DNA of 57,010 nt from Thiocapsa sp. UBA6158. Lineage in GTDB: Bacteria; Pseudomonadota; Gammaproteobacteria; Chromatiales; Chromatiaceae. Numbering within the stretch: the stretch's first letter is position 1; each line of letters starts with the position of its first letter. Below the pieces are notes generated by a model. The model was not told the DNA's origin and searched no databases. It saw nothing but the letters and a program-made list of their open reading frames with translations. Made by a program: the position numbers and the translations under genes. The stretch is taken from assembly GCF_002423035.1 (NCBI RefSeq), contig NZ_DIUM01000090.1, positions 1 through 57,010 on the forward strand, in the 5' to 3' direction. Positions 41,820 through 50,654 of this stretch are shown piece after piece.

Positions 41820-44179
41820 CAGGTCTCGCCGCGGAGCACCTCGAGCGAGGGTCGGTCGGGCTCGACAGCGGCGTGTCGACTGCCGGATCCTCGGCGGCTG
41901 CGAGCCAACGCTTGCCGATGCTCGAATCGCTGCGTCGCATCGTGCAGGAGGTCAACAACGCCCCCGACCTCGAGCGCGCGCTCACCATCATCGTTCAGCG
42001 GGTCAAACAGGCCGTCGGGGCCGACGTCTGCTCGGTCTATCTCAACGATTTCGACAACCGTCGGCATGTCCTGCATGCCACCGACGGACTGCGCGCCAAG
42101 GCGGTCGGTCGGGTGCGGTTGGAGCTGGGGCGGGGGCTGATCGGGTTGGTCAGCGAGCGCGCCGAGCCGATCAACCTGGACGATGCAGTCAGCCATCCGC
42201 GCTACCAGCGCATCACGGATACCGGCGAAGAGCAGTATCACGGTTTCCTCGGCGCTCCCATCATCCAGAATCGCAAGGTCTTGGGTGTGCTGGTCCTGCG
42301 ACAACGCGAAAAACGCCATTTCGGCGACGACGAGGTGACCTTCGTGGTGACCCTCGCATCGCAGCTGGCCGGCGCCATCACCTTTGCACGCACCAACGGC
42401 GAGCTCGCGCGTCTGCAGGACGACGGGATCCCGCAGCGCTTTTTGCCCGGCTTGCCGGCCTCGCCCGGTATCGGCATCGGGACCGCCGTGGTGGTTTACC
42501 CGCCGGCCGATCTCAACGCCGTTCCGGATCGGCGTGCGGAGAATGCGGACAACGAGGCCAAGGATTTTCTCGGTGCCGTGGAGCATGTGGCCGAGGATCT
42601 CGATCGCTTCGCGGCCCGGACCCAAGCGCACCTCAGTACCGAAGACATGGCCCTGTTCGACGCTTGGCGTCTGATGCTCGAGAGCGACACACTGATCGAC
42701 GGAACCTTGTCACGCATCCGCGCCGGCAATTGGGCTCCCGGGGCGCTGCGCGAGACCATCGCCGAGCACGCCAAGGTGTTCGACGACATGGACGATGCCT
42801 ATCTGCGCGAACGCGCATCGGACGTGCGTGATCTCGGTCGCTGCATCCTGACCCATCTTCAGAAGCTGGCTGCGGCGCCGATCCATTACGTCCCCAACAC
42901 CATCCTGGTCGGCGACGAGATCAGCGCGATGCAGATCGCCGACGTCCCGCGCGAGATGCTCGCGGGGATCGTCTCGACCACCGGCTCGGGCTCCTCGCAT
43001 GTGGGCATCCTGGCGCGGGGTATGGGCGTGCCGGCGGCGATGGCCGTCGCCGACCTGCCGGTCGGGCGTGTCGAGGGACGCGAGCTGGTGGTGGACGGTT
43101 ATCGCGGGCGGGTCTACGTCGCACCCGGCCCGGCCGTTCGTGCCGAGTATCAGCGTCTCGCCGAAGACGACGCGGCCCTGACCAACGAGCTGCAGGCGTT
43201 GCGCCATCTCCCGGCCGAAACCACGGACGGCTATCTGGTGCCGCTCTATCTGAATACGGGTCTGGTCTCCGAGGCGCGCCCGCTGGGCATCGAGGAGTCC
43301 GCGGGTGTCGGGCTTTACCGCACCGAGCTACCCTTCATCGTGCGCGATACCTTCCCCGGCGAGGCCGCGCAGATGTCGAACTATCGACAGGTGCTCGAGC
43401 TGTTCGCGCCTCGGCCGGTGACCATCCGCACACTGGACATCGGCGGTGACAAGCCGTTGCCCTATTTTCCGATGCACGAGGCCAATCCATTCCTGGGCTG
43501 GCGCGGCATCCGCATCACGCTGGATCAGCCCGATATCTTCTTGACCCAGGTTCGCGCCATTCTGCGCGCGTCCATCGGGCTGGATAACCTGCAGATCCTG
43601 TTGCCGATGATCAGCACGGTCGGCGAGGTCGACGAGGCACTGCTGCTCATCCATCGCGCGCACGAGGAGTTGCTCGAGGAGGGCTATCAGGTCCGATTGC
43701 CGCCGATCGGCGTGATGATCGAGGTCCCGGCTGCCGTCTATCAGTGCGAGGCGCTGGCGCGACGGGTCGATTTCCTGTCCGTCGGGACCAACGATCTCAC
43801 TCAGTATCTACTCGCGGTCGATCGCAACAATGCCCACGTCGCGAAGCTCTACGACGAGTTTCATCCGGCGGTCTTGCGCGCGTTGCTGCAGATCCTCGCG
43901 GGCGCCCGTGTCCATGGCCGCGAGGTGAGCGTGTGCGGGGAGATGGCGGGGGATCCGCTCGCGACCTTCCTCCTGCTCGGGATGGGCGTGCATAGCCTGA
44001 GTATGGGCGCCGGAAGTCTGCTGCGCGTGAAGCGCGTGATCCGCAGCATCAGTCGTGCAAGGGCCCGCGAGGTGCTCAAGGTGGCCCTGCAATGCGAGGA
44101 TGCGGCGTCGGTACGACGCCTGCTTCTGGATGCGCTCGAGGCGGTCGGGCTCGGCGGCTTGGTGCGACCGGGCAAGTAG
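41816..44179 (+). CDS. ptsP: phosphoenolpyruvate-protein phosphotransferase, EI-Ntr
   Basis: PtsP is enzyme I of the nitrogen PTS and passes phosphate from PEP to NPr. The 787-residue protein has an N-terminal GAF domain (about residues 35-190), the EI N-terminal part, the swivelling His domain with H395 in STTGSGSSHVGILARGMGVP, and the PEP-binding TIM barrel (PVTIRTLDIGGDKPLPY; SVGTNDLTQYLLAVDRNN; SVCGEMAGD). About 34 extra residues precede the MLESLRRIVQEVNNAP start that aligns with E. coli PtsP, so initiation there is possible. The ATGA overlap with rppH favours the longer form. ptsN and ptsO are not in this window. Confidence 0.95.
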   Translation: MTGLAAEHLERGSVGLDSGVSTAGSSAAASQRLPMLESLRRIVQEVNNAPDLERALTIIVQRVKQAVGADVCSVYLNDFDNRRHVLHATDGLRAKAVGRVRLELGRGLIGLVSERAEPINLDDAVSHPRYQRITDTGEEQYHGFLGAPIIQNRKVLGVLVLRQREKRHFGDDEVTFVVTLASQLAGAITFARTNGELARLQDDGIPQRFLPGLPASPGIGIGTAVVVYPPADLNAVPDRRAENADNEAKDFLGAVEHVAEDLDRFAARTQAHLSTEDMALFDAWRLMLESDTLIDGTLSRIRAGNWAPGALRETIAEHAKVFDDMDDAYLRERASDVRDLGRCILTHLQKLAAAPIHYVPNTILVGDEISAMQIADVPREMLAGIVSTTGSGSSHVGILARGMGVPAAMAVADLPVGRVEGRELVVDGYRGRVYVAPGPAVRAEYQRLAEDDAALTNELQALRHLPAETTDGYLVPLYLNTGLVSEARPLGIEESAGVGLYRTELPFIVRDTFPGEAAQMSNYRQVLELFAPRPVTIRTLDIGGDKPLPYFPMHEANPFLGWRGIRITLDQPDIFLTQVRAILRASIGLDNLQILLPMISTVGEVDEALLLIHRAHEELLEEGYQVRLPPIGVMIEVPAAVYQCEALARRVDFLSVGTNDLTQYLLAVDRNNAHVAKLYDEFHPAVLRALLQILAGARVHGREVSVCGEMAGDPLATFLLLGMGVHSLSMGAGSLLRVKRVIRSISRARAREVLKVALQCEDAASVRRLLLDALEAVGLGGLVRPGK

Positions 44180-44184
44180 CCGAT

Positions 44185-44205
44185 ACCGAAACCTTTGGCT
44201 TCGGT
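44185..44205. terminator. small hairpin between convergent ptsP and FAD oxidase genes
   Basis: ACCGAA and TTCGGT (44185-44190, 44200-44205) can pair with a further CC/GG inside. The hairpin fills the 26-bp convergent gap. It lacks a T-tract, so it is at best a weak bidirectional terminator. Confidence 0.3.
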
Positions 44206-45633
44206 TCAGCGATTCGTTTCAGGTTCCCGGGCGTTCTTCGGAAAGCCTTTCCCGGGATTGAGGATCCCGGCCGGATCGAATTGACGCTTGATGTCGCGCA
44301 TGAGCGTGAGCACGGGTGCCTCGATCTCGCGGTCGACGAAGTCGCGCTTGGCAATCCCGACGCCGTGCTCGCCCGAAAGCGTTCCGCCGAGTTGTAGTAC
44401 GAGCGAAAACACGGCGTCCAGACACCGATGCGCGCTCTCGACGGCAACCGGGTCGTCCGGGTCGATCAAGAGATTCACATGGATGTTGCCGTTTCCCGCA
44501 TGACCGAAGTTCACGATCCGCACGCCGCTCTCCTGCGATAGCCACTCCAGGCCATCGATGAGCTCGGCCATGCGCGAGACCGGGACCACGACATCCTCGT
44601 TGATCTTTTTCGGCGCGATATGGCGCAAGGCCGGGGAGAGCGCCTTGCGGGTCTTCCAGAGCGCGGTGACCTCCGCGGCCGACTCGGCACGACGCAGCTC
44701 GATCAGACCTGGGTGTTGCGCGGCTGCAGCGACGGCGGTGACGGACTGATCGATGCAGGCGGCAGGTCCGTCGACCTCGATCATCAGCAGCGCGCCGACG
44801 CCCTCGGGCAGGTCGAGCCCCGCATGGCGCCGGACGGTGCGGATCGCCGCGGCGTCCATGATCTCCAAGGCGCAGGGGATCACGGGCTGCGCCATGATCG
44901 CCGACACGGCGGCCGCGGCCGCGTGGATGTCCGCATAGGCGGCGCGCAGCGTGCGCTTGGCCTCGGGTAGCGGGGTGAGCTTCAGCGTGGCTTCGGTGAT
45001 GAGGGCGAGTGTGCCCTCCGAGCCGATGATGAGCCGGGTGAGGTCGTAGCCGACCACGCCTTTGGTGGTGAGCACGCCCGTACGCAGTCGCTCGGCGCGA
45101 CCGTCGATCGCGGTGAGTCCGAGCGTATTCTCGCGCGGCGTTCCGTATTTGACCGCCCTCGGTCCCGCCGAGTTGTAGGCGAGATTTCCGCCGATCGTGC
45201 AGCTCGCTGCACTGGTGGGATCGGGTGGCCAGAAGAACCCGAAGGCGCCGACCGCTTGTTGGAGCTGCTCATTGAGCACCCCGGGCTGCACGACGGCGAG
45301 GCGATCCTCCGGAGCGATGCGCAGGATGGCGTCCATGCGCTCGAAGGAGAGCACGATGCCGCCGTGGTCCGGAACAGTCGCACCGGTCGTACCGGTCCCG
45401 CGCCCCCGCGCGACGAGCGGGACGCCTGCGTCGCGGCAGAGCATGACCAGAGCCGTGACCTGCGCCTCGTCGGCGGCGAAGACGACGCCTCTGGGCAGTG
45501 CGTGGAGTCTGCTGTTGTCGTACCCATAGGGCCAGCAATCGGCCGGATCCGTGAGTAAGCGTCCCGCGCCGGCGATCCGCGCAAGACTCTTCAGGAATCC
45601 GGAAGACAACTCAGGTGTTGTTGTCGTCGACAT
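44206..45633 (-). CDS. GlcD/D-lactate dehydrogenase-like FAD oxidase
   Basis: The 475-residue protein is an FAD-linked hydroxyacid oxidase. The N-terminal FAD-binding domain has PLVARGRGTGTTGAT and GGNLAYNSAGPRAVKYG. The C-terminal substrate domain has HAGNGNIHVN and LSGEHGVG, which carry the metal-binding and catalytic His residues. Glycolate and D-lactate are the usual substrates; in a phototroph, glycolate from photorespiration is plausible. glcE and glcF partners are not adjacent. It overlaps the dolP gene by 23 bp and is last in that operon. Confidence 0.9.
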   Translation of the reverse strand: MSTTTTPELSSGFLKSLARIAGAGRLLTDPADCWPYGYDNSRLHALPRGVVFAADEAQVTALVMLCRDAGVPLVARGRGTGTTGATVPDHGGIVLSFERMDAILRIAPEDRLAVVQPGVLNEQLQQAVGAFGFFWPPDPTSAASCTIGGNLAYNSAGPRAVKYGTPRENTLGLTAIDGRAERLRTGVLTTKGVVGYDLTRLIIGSEGTLALITEATLKLTPLPEAKRTLRAAYADIHAAAAAVSAIMAQPVIPCALEIMDAAAIRTVRRHAGLDLPEGVGALLMIEVDGPAACIDQSVTAVAAAAQHPGLIELRRAESAAEVTALWKTRKALSPALRHIAPKKINEDVVVPVSRMAELIDGLEWLSQESGVRIVNFGHAGNGNIHVNLLIDPDDPVAVESAHRCLDAVFSLVLQLGGTLSGEHGVGIAKRDFVDREIEAPVLTLMRDIKRQFDPAGILNPGKGFPKNAREPETNR

Positions 45634-46222
45634 ACTCGAAGAGCTTCACCACACGCTCGACACCGGGCACGTAACTGGCCTTCTCGGCCGCGGCATCGGC
45701 CTCCGCGGGGCTCACGAGACCCATCAGAAAGACCACGCCGTTGTTGGTGACCACCTTGACCCGGGTCGGGTCGAATCCCGGCAGCCGCACGCCGATCAGG
45801 TCCGTCTTCACGCGACCCGTGATGTAGGTGTCTTGGGCTTGTCGGGTCAGATCGAGGCGGGGACCGACCCCGATTTCGTCGACGACCCGCTGCACCTTTC
45901 CGATGCGGCTCAGCAGCGTCGTGGCCTCTCGTGCCACCTCGGTCGTGTCGGCGGTGCCGGTGAGCAAGAGGGTGCGGTTGTAGCTGGTGACCGCGATTTG
46001 GGAGCGGCCCCTGATCTCGGCATTGCCGAACAAGGCGCTCATCGCCTCGAGCTCGATCTGCTGATCGTCGAGGATCACGTTCGCCGGGCGTCGGTCGTGG
46101 ACCGTTGCGGCGGTGCCGACAGCCGCTGCACCGAAGAGCATCGGCGCGCAGCCGGACAGGAGTGTCGCAGCGAGCAGCAGCAGGGCCGCTGCGACGCGCC
46201 GTTGGCGGGTGATCGTCGCCAT
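45611..46222 (-). CDS. dolP: BON-domain outer-membrane lipoprotein
   Basis: The 203-residue lipoprotein has a signal peptide with lipobox LLSGCA and two BON domains (NRTLLLTGTADTTEVAREA and NGVVFLMGLVSPAEADAA mark their cores). This is the layout of DolP (YraP), which supports outer-membrane integrity and the BAM complex. I start at ATG 46222; a longer frame adds 35 residues before the signal peptide. It lies downstream of lpoA and yraN as in E. coli, but diaA, which normally stands between yraN and dolP, is absent. Confidence 0.9.
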   Translation of the reverse strand: MATITRQRRVAAALLLLAATLLSGCAPMLFGAAAVGTAATVHDRRPANVILDDQQIELEAMSALFGNAEIRGRSQIAVTSYNRTLLLTGTADTTEVAREATTLLSRIGKVQRVVDEIGVGPRLDLTRQAQDTYITGRVKTDLIGVRLPGFDPTRVKVVTNNGVVFLMGLVSPAEADAAAEKASYVPGVERVVKLFEYVDDNNT

Positions 46223-46277
46223 GAGCACGCCGATTCGACCGAGTCGCATCCGCGTGAAGAGGCCGAAGGGAGTTCTA

Positions 46278-46673
46278 TCATTCAACGGAAAAGGCATTCT
46301 TGATCCACTCGATTCGGTCTTCGCCACTGACCGCGACCACGTCGAATCGACAGGGTAACATGGTCGGGTGAGCTTGAAGATAATGGCTCGCGGCCGCCGT
46401 CAGACGCTGTTGCTTGCGTCGGTCGACCGTCTCGGCCGGCGTCCCGAATCGCTCCGAGCGTCGGTATCTGACCTCGACGAAGACCAGGGTCGCGCCGTCG
46501 CGCATCACCAGGTCGATCTCGCCGAAGCGGCAGCGGTGATTGCGCGCGATGGGTTGCAGATGGCGGCGTTTCAGATAATCCTCGGCGAGCCGTTCCTTGG
46601 CGTCGCCGACACCCCGGGTTCCGACTGCTGCGTCGGTCGTCCCCGAGGACGGGCGACGCGTGTCGCCGCTCAA
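46278..46673 (-). CDS. yraN: YraN-family (UPF0102) nuclease-like protein
   Basis: The 131-residue protein has the endonuclease-like fold of the UPF0102 family: AEDYLKRRHLQPIARNHRC, FGEIDLVMRDGATLVFVEVRYR (the E-I-D...E-V-R active-site pattern) and RRKQQRL. Function is not established; an RNA- or DNA-processing role is presumed. An N-terminal tail of about 23 residues precedes the domain. Its start overlaps the lpoA stop (ATGA). Confidence 0.92.
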   Translation of the reverse strand: MSGDTRRPSSGTTDAAVGTRGVGDAKERLAEDYLKRRHLQPIARNHRCRFGEIDLVMRDGATLVFVEVRYRRSERFGTPAETVDRRKQQRLTAAASHYLQAHPTMLPCRFDVVAVSGEDRIEWIKNAFSVE

Positions 46674-48529
46674 GGGGTCTCCGAGGCTGGCGTATCGGAC
46701 GGCTCACCCGCCTCGAGCACGCCTGTGTCGCCGAAGCGTCCGAGTGCGAGCTGGCGCTGGATGCGGCCCAGCGCGTCGATTGAAAGACCGCCGGTTTGTC
46801 CCGGATAAAAGGCGCCCGGGCTTTTGGCCAGCGCGGGCAGTCGCGGGGCGATGCGGTAGGCGTCGATCCCCATCGCGTACAGACGGGCCAGCGGATTGGC
46901 GACCTCGAACGAGGATCCGCTCAGGCGTCTCCGCGACAGAGCACCCTCTCCGCGACTGTTCAGCATCCAGGGGATATCGACGAAATACAGCCCCGACAGG
47001 ACCCGGTCTCGATTCGGATCGAAGACGCCCGAGTAGACGTGCGACGTGGACATGACCGTCACCGACGATCTGCTCAGCCGGATCTGCGGATACAGATTGT
47101 GTGCGAGCTCGTTGGTCGCGACCAGGAAGACGACATCCGCCTTCGAGTCGCCGAGCAGGGCGGTCACCGTCTTCTCGAAGCTGCGCGCTGTCGGGTTGTA
47201 GACGGCTTCGGCCTCCAGCGTTCCGCCTAGTCGGCGCCATTGGTTGCGGAATGCACTGGCTAGACGCGCTCCCCACGGCCCTTCCGGATACAGCACTGCA
47301 GCGCGTTTCAGACCCATCGCGGCGGCCTTGTCGGCAACCTCCGCCGCCTCGTTCTCGGGCGAGAGCGAGAACTGAAAGAGGTTCGCGGCGGGCTGGCTGT
47401 CGCGGGTCGTCTGGTTCAGGGCCAGCGTCGGCACCGCGAGCGCGGGCCCGGCCGCGAGGCTGTCCACCGATTCCTTCTCGAGCGGGCCGATCACATAATC
47501 CGCGCCGCCCGCCACGGCCTTCGCGTGAATGGCGCGGGCACGCGTCGTTTGGGTGCTGTCGATGAAGTCGAGCGCCGGTCGGTTGCCGCTGCTGTCGGCT
47601 CGGCTGGCCGCCTCGATGCCGTCCTTCACCGATGTGGCGGCGCCCGCGAAGCGTCCCCCGCGCGGGAGCATGACCGTCAGGCTGTCGCCCGAGGCGTACC
47701 CCCCCGACAGGATCTTGACGTACGCCTCGGCCAATCCCGGATGGGCCGGATGGCCGAGTCGTTTGGCGTGCTCTTGGCGATAGCGGGTCTGAAATGTCGC
47801 AGGATCCGCGCCTGCGTCGCGTGCCAGGAGCGCGATCTCCGCCCAGCCTTTCATGGCTCCGCCTGCGCTGCGTGAGAGCTTGCGCAGTTGCTCGGTGTTC
47901 AGTGCGCTCAAGGTCGTGACCAGAGAGACCTGATTCAGCAGACGTGCATCCTCGTTGTCGAGCAGCCGATCGAGCGCGATCAACGACTCGGCCGAGGCGA
48001 CGGGATCATTGGCGAGACGCTGGGCGGCGGCGAGTGTGCCGAGCCGTTGAATCTTCAGATCCTTCGGCAAGGTTTGGACCTGCACGGCCCGGAGTCGCGC
48101 GATCGCATCCTTGGGGCGTCGGTCCAAGAGGGCGAGATCCGCCTCGATCAGCAAGAGCTGCTCGCGCTGCCTGATCGTGAGCGCCGGGCGCGAAATCTCG
48201 CCGATGGTCTGCTGTGCCTGCCGCGTGTCGCCGGCTGCGAGGTAGGCGCGTGCCGCCTTCAATTGGAGTTGCCCGCGCGCCGGTGGCGTTGTTCCATTTG
48301 CGATGTCCAGATACATCTTGGCCGCCGCGTCCGCCTGTCCTTGCGCGGCGAGCGCATCGGCCTGTCTCAGCGGCTCCCCCGCGACCGGCGCCAGCAGGCG
48401 CGCCTCGTCCCGGGCTGGATCGATCGCGCATCCGGCCAGTGAAAGGGCAACGAGTGAAACGGCAACGAGGAGAGCGACGACTGTGATCGGAGTGGACAGG
48501 GGACGGTGGTCAACGCGATTCTTGAGCAT
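46670..48529 (-). CDS. lpoA: penicillin-binding protein activator LpoA
   Basis: LpoA is an outer-membrane lipoprotein that reaches through the periplasm to activate PBP1A. The 619-residue protein has a lipoprotein signal with lipobox LSLAGC. A TPR-like N-terminal half follows (repeats around residues 50-250, for example QADALAAQGQADAAAKMYL), then a periplasmic-binding-protein-like C-terminal domain (AAVLYPEGPWGARLASAFR; VVFLVATNELAHNLYPQIRL). It is divergent from rsmI with only 33 bp between the starts, the conserved gammaproteobacterial arrangement. Confidence 0.93.
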   Translation of the reverse strand: MLKNRVDHRPLSTPITVVALLVAVSLVALSLAGCAIDPARDEARLLAPVAGEPLRQADALAAQGQADAAAKMYLDIANGTTPPARGQLQLKAARAYLAAGDTRQAQQTIGEISRPALTIRQREQLLLIEADLALLDRRPKDAIARLRAVQVQTLPKDLKIQRLGTLAAAQRLANDPVASAESLIALDRLLDNEDARLLNQVSLVTTLSALNTEQLRKLSRSAGGAMKGWAEIALLARDAGADPATFQTRYRQEHAKRLGHPAHPGLAEAYVKILSGGYASGDSLTVMLPRGGRFAGAATSVKDGIEAASRADSSGNRPALDFIDSTQTTRARAIHAKAVAGGADYVIGPLEKESVDSLAAGPALAVPTLALNQTTRDSQPAANLFQFSLSPENEAAEVADKAAAMGLKRAAVLYPEGPWGARLASAFRNQWRRLGGTLEAEAVYNPTARSFEKTVTALLGDSKADVVFLVATNELAHNLYPQIRLSRSSVTVMSTSHVYSGVFDPNRDRVLSGLYFVDIPWMLNSRGEGALSRRRLSGSSFEVANPLARLYAMGIDAYRIAPRLPALAKSPGAFYPGQTGGLSIDALGRIQRQLALGRFGDTGVLEAGEPSDTPASETP

Positions 48530-48562
48530 GATCCGTTCCGGTTCGAGACGTTGGGAGGCAGG

Positions 48563-49447
48563 GTGCAGCAGTCAACAGGGGTACTATACGTGGTCGCCAC
48601 GCCGATCGGCAATCTCGGGGATATGACCGATCGGGCACGTAAGGTGTTGAGCGAGGTCGATTTGATCGCGGCGGAGGATACCCGCCAGACGCTTCGGCTG
48701 CTGACGCATTTCGGCATCTCGTCCAAGCTCGTGGCCTATCACGATCACAACGAGGCCAACGTTGCGCCTCGGCTTTTGGCCGAGATCGAAGCCGGCCGGA
48801 GCATCGCACTCGTCTCCGATGCGGGTACGCCCCTGATCAGCGATCCCGGGTTCAGCCTTGTCGCCGCGGCGCGTGAACGGGGTTTGGCCGTCGTGCCGGT
48901 GCCGGGCGCCAATGCCGCCATCTGCGCCCTCTCGGCGGCGGGTTTGCCGAGCGATCGCTTCTTGTTCGTCGGATTTCCCCCGCGCACCCGGTCGCACCGC
49001 CTGGCCTGGCTCGGCGAGCTCGAGGGCGAGCGTGGCACGCTGATCCTCTACGAGAGCGGCAAGCGGATCCTCGCCACACTGCGTGATCTCGGCGAAGCGC
49101 TGGGGGAGACGCGGCGCCTGGTCCTGGCGCGCGAGCTGACAAAGCACTTCGAGACCTTCCTCGTCGGCACCGCGTCCGAGTTGGCTCAGCGTCTCGAGGA
49201 AGACGCCGAGCAGCGCCTCGGCGAGTTGGTCGTCCTGATCGAGGGGAGCGCCGATACGCGCGATCCGGATCGGGCGGAGGCGGAGCGGGTCCTGCGTATC
49301 CTCGGCGAGACCCTGCCGTTGGCTCAGGCGGTGGCGATTGCGGCGCGCCTGACCGGCATCAAGAAGAATGCGCTCTACCGCCTCGGCCTCGAGCTGGATT
49401 TGGGTCACGGCGTGGACGACGTCGTCGCGACCGACAACCAGGCGTAA
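48563..49447 (+). CDS. rsmI: 16S rRNA 2'-O-ribose methyltransferase (C1402)
   Basis: RsmI methylates C1402 of 16S rRNA. The 294-residue protein shows the tetrapyrrole-methylase-like fold with VLYVVATPIGNLGDMTDRA, AAEDTRQTLRLL, SDAGTPLISDPGF and GGxP-type loops. I choose GTG 48563 because GGGAGG stands six bases before it and the length then matches E. coli (286); a GTG at 48506 would add 19 residues that overlap the lpoA start. The RNase P RNA gene follows about 70 bp downstream, as in many gammaproteobacteria. Confidence 0.93.
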   Translation: MQQSTGVLYVVATPIGNLGDMTDRARKVLSEVDLIAAEDTRQTLRLLTHFGISSKLVAYHDHNEANVAPRLLAEIEAGRSIALVSDAGTPLISDPGFSLVAAARERGLAVVPVPGANAAICALSAAGLPSDRFLFVGFPPRTRSHRLAWLGELEGERGTLILYESGKRILATLRDLGEALGETRRLVLARELTKHFETFLVGTASELAQRLEEDAEQRLGELVVLIEGSADTRDPDRAEAERVLRILGETLPLAQAVAIAARLTGIKKNALYRLGLELDLGHGVDDVVATDNQA

Positions 49448-49505
49448 GGCGTGCCGGTGCGGCAAGCGTTTGCGATCGATCGAGACCGGAAGCCTCGCTT
49501 GGCGT

Positions 49506-49511
49506 TATACT
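49506..49511 (+). promoter_or_regulatory. -10 box of rnpB
   Basis: TATACT ends nine bases before the predicted 5' end of the RNase P RNA (49520), the right distance for a -10 element. A consensus -35 is not visible in the GC-rich sequence before it. Confidence 0.55.
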
Positions 49512-49519
49512 GTTTGACT

Positions 49520-49890
49520 GGGAGTCGGCCGGACAGTCGCGCTCGCCTTTCATGGCGAGGGAGGAAAGTCCGGGCTCCATAGGGCAGGGTGCCAGGTAAC
49601 GCCTGGGGGGCGCGAGTCCACGGAAAGTGCCACAGAAAAGATACCGCCGACCCCGTCTTCGTGACGGGAGGTAAGGGTGAAATGGTGCGGTAAGAGCGCA
49701 CCGCGCTGGTGGCAACAGCAGCGGCAGGGTAAACCCCACCCGGAGCAAGACCAAATAGGGGGGCATGCAGCCCCGAGCTGCAGCGCGCGGCCCGCGCGTG
49801 CTCCCGGGTAGGTCGCTCGAGGCGTACGGTGACGTACGTCCCAGATGAATGACTGTCCCCGACAGAACCCGGCTTACAGGCCGGCTCCCG
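49520..49890 (+). ncRNA. rnpB: RNase P RNA, bacterial type A
   Basis: The catalytic RNA of tRNA 5' maturation is recognised by its universally conserved blocks: GAGGAAAGTCCGGGCTCC near 49558, ACAGAAAAGATACCGCC near 49632, GGTAAGGGTGAAATGGTGCG, GGTAAACCCCACCCGGAGC, and the closing AGATGAATGACTGTCC ... ACAGAACCCGGCTTACAG. The P1 stem is formed by GGGAGTCGGCC at the 5' end and GGCCGGCTCCC at the 3' end (49879-49889), which fixes both ends. The length of about 370 nt fits type A. Confidence 0.96.
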
Positions 49891-50089
49891 GACCCTTCCC
49901 CGGATCCTTCCCGGATCCGACCGACGGCAGCCGCGCTGCCGCATCCCCGTGGCTTGAGACTCTCCTGAAGAACCGCTTCAGCTTTTCCTGTTAGTTGCAT
50001 GAAAAAAAATGTTTTACGCAGAGGTTATGCTGTGCTGATGGCGGCGCTTCTAAGTTGCTGTCAGTGAAGAATTAAAACTGCGCATCAGC

Positions 50090-50118
50090 TTGACGATCCT
50101 CTTGGGCAGCTCTAAGAT
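50090..50118 (+). promoter_or_regulatory. promoter of the dcw cluster (Pmra-like)
   Basis: TTGACG (50090-50095) and TAAGAT (50113-50118) are separated by exactly 17 bp and lie about 70 bp before mraZ. The stretch from 49891 to here holds no gene that I can see. It includes a dyad CGGCAGC/GCTGCCG at 49925-49941 without T-tract and an A/T-rich patch near 50010-50080. Confidence 0.7.
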
Positions 50119-50127
50119 GAGACTGAA

Positions 50128-50151
50128 GTGGGGGAAAGTGGGGAATTGGGG
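50128..50151 (+). promoter_or_regulatory. MraZ-binding GTGGG repeats
   Basis: GTGGG occurs at 50128-50132 and 50138-50142, spaced by exactly 10 bp, and TGGGG follows at 50147-50151. Direct GTGGG-type repeats just after the mra transcription start are the known binding site of MraZ, which represses its own cluster. The position just downstream of the promoter at 50090-50118 fits autorepression. Confidence 0.75.
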
Positions 50152-50189
50152 AAGGAGTCGCCTGGCGCAAGTCACCACGGGGGGCGGCC

Positions 50190-50645
50190 GTGTTTCGGGG
50201 GGTCTTCATCGTCAATCTCGACGTCAAAGGGCGTCTTGCGGTTCCTGCAAAGTACCGCGAGCGCCTGCAGATGTCGTGCAACTCCCGACTTGTCGTCACC
50301 GTCGACCGCGACCGCTGCCTCTTGCTCTACCCGGAGCCCGAGTGGGAGTCGATCGAGGCAAAGCTCTCTGCACTTCCCGCGTTCGACAACACGGCCCGTG
50401 CGATCCAGCGCCTCTATATCGGCAACGCACAGGAGGTTGAGATGGACGCCCAGGGCCGAATCCTGCTGCCGCAGTACCTACGTGATTTCGCCTCGCTGGA
50501 CAAGCGTGTCGCCTTCGTCGGCCAGGGCTCGAAGTTCGAGCTTTGGGACGAGCCTGCATGGAATGCGCGCAACGAAGCGGCGCTCGGCGATGCGGGCATC
50601 GGAGAGCTGGCGACAGCAGCCGGGCTCGGTTCCTTGACGCTTTAG
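50190..50645 (+). CDS. mraZ: transcriptional regulator MraZ
   Basis: MraZ is an AbrB-like DNA-binding protein that represses the division and cell wall cluster. The 151-residue protein has two SpoVT-AbrB domains, each with a D-x-K/Q-G-R signature (NLDVKGRLAVPAKYRE and EMDAQGRILLPQYLRD). The start is a GTG at 50190, common for mraZ. It heads the cluster mraZ-rsmH-ftsL-ftsI, and the repeats at 50128 are its presumed operator. Confidence 0.95.
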   Translation: MFRGVFIVNLDVKGRLAVPAKYRERLQMSCNSRLVVTVDRDRCLLLYPEPEWESIEAKLSALPAFDNTARAIQRLYIGNAQEVEMDAQGRILLPQYLRDFASLDKRVAFVGQGSKFELWDEPAWNARNEAALGDAGIGELATAAGLGSLTL

Positions 50646-50654
50646 AGTATTCCT

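Noticed and set aside
49925..49941. Hairpin after rnpB as its terminator
   Set aside because: CGGCAGC/GCTGCCG pairs well, but no T-tract follows, so I did not call a terminator.
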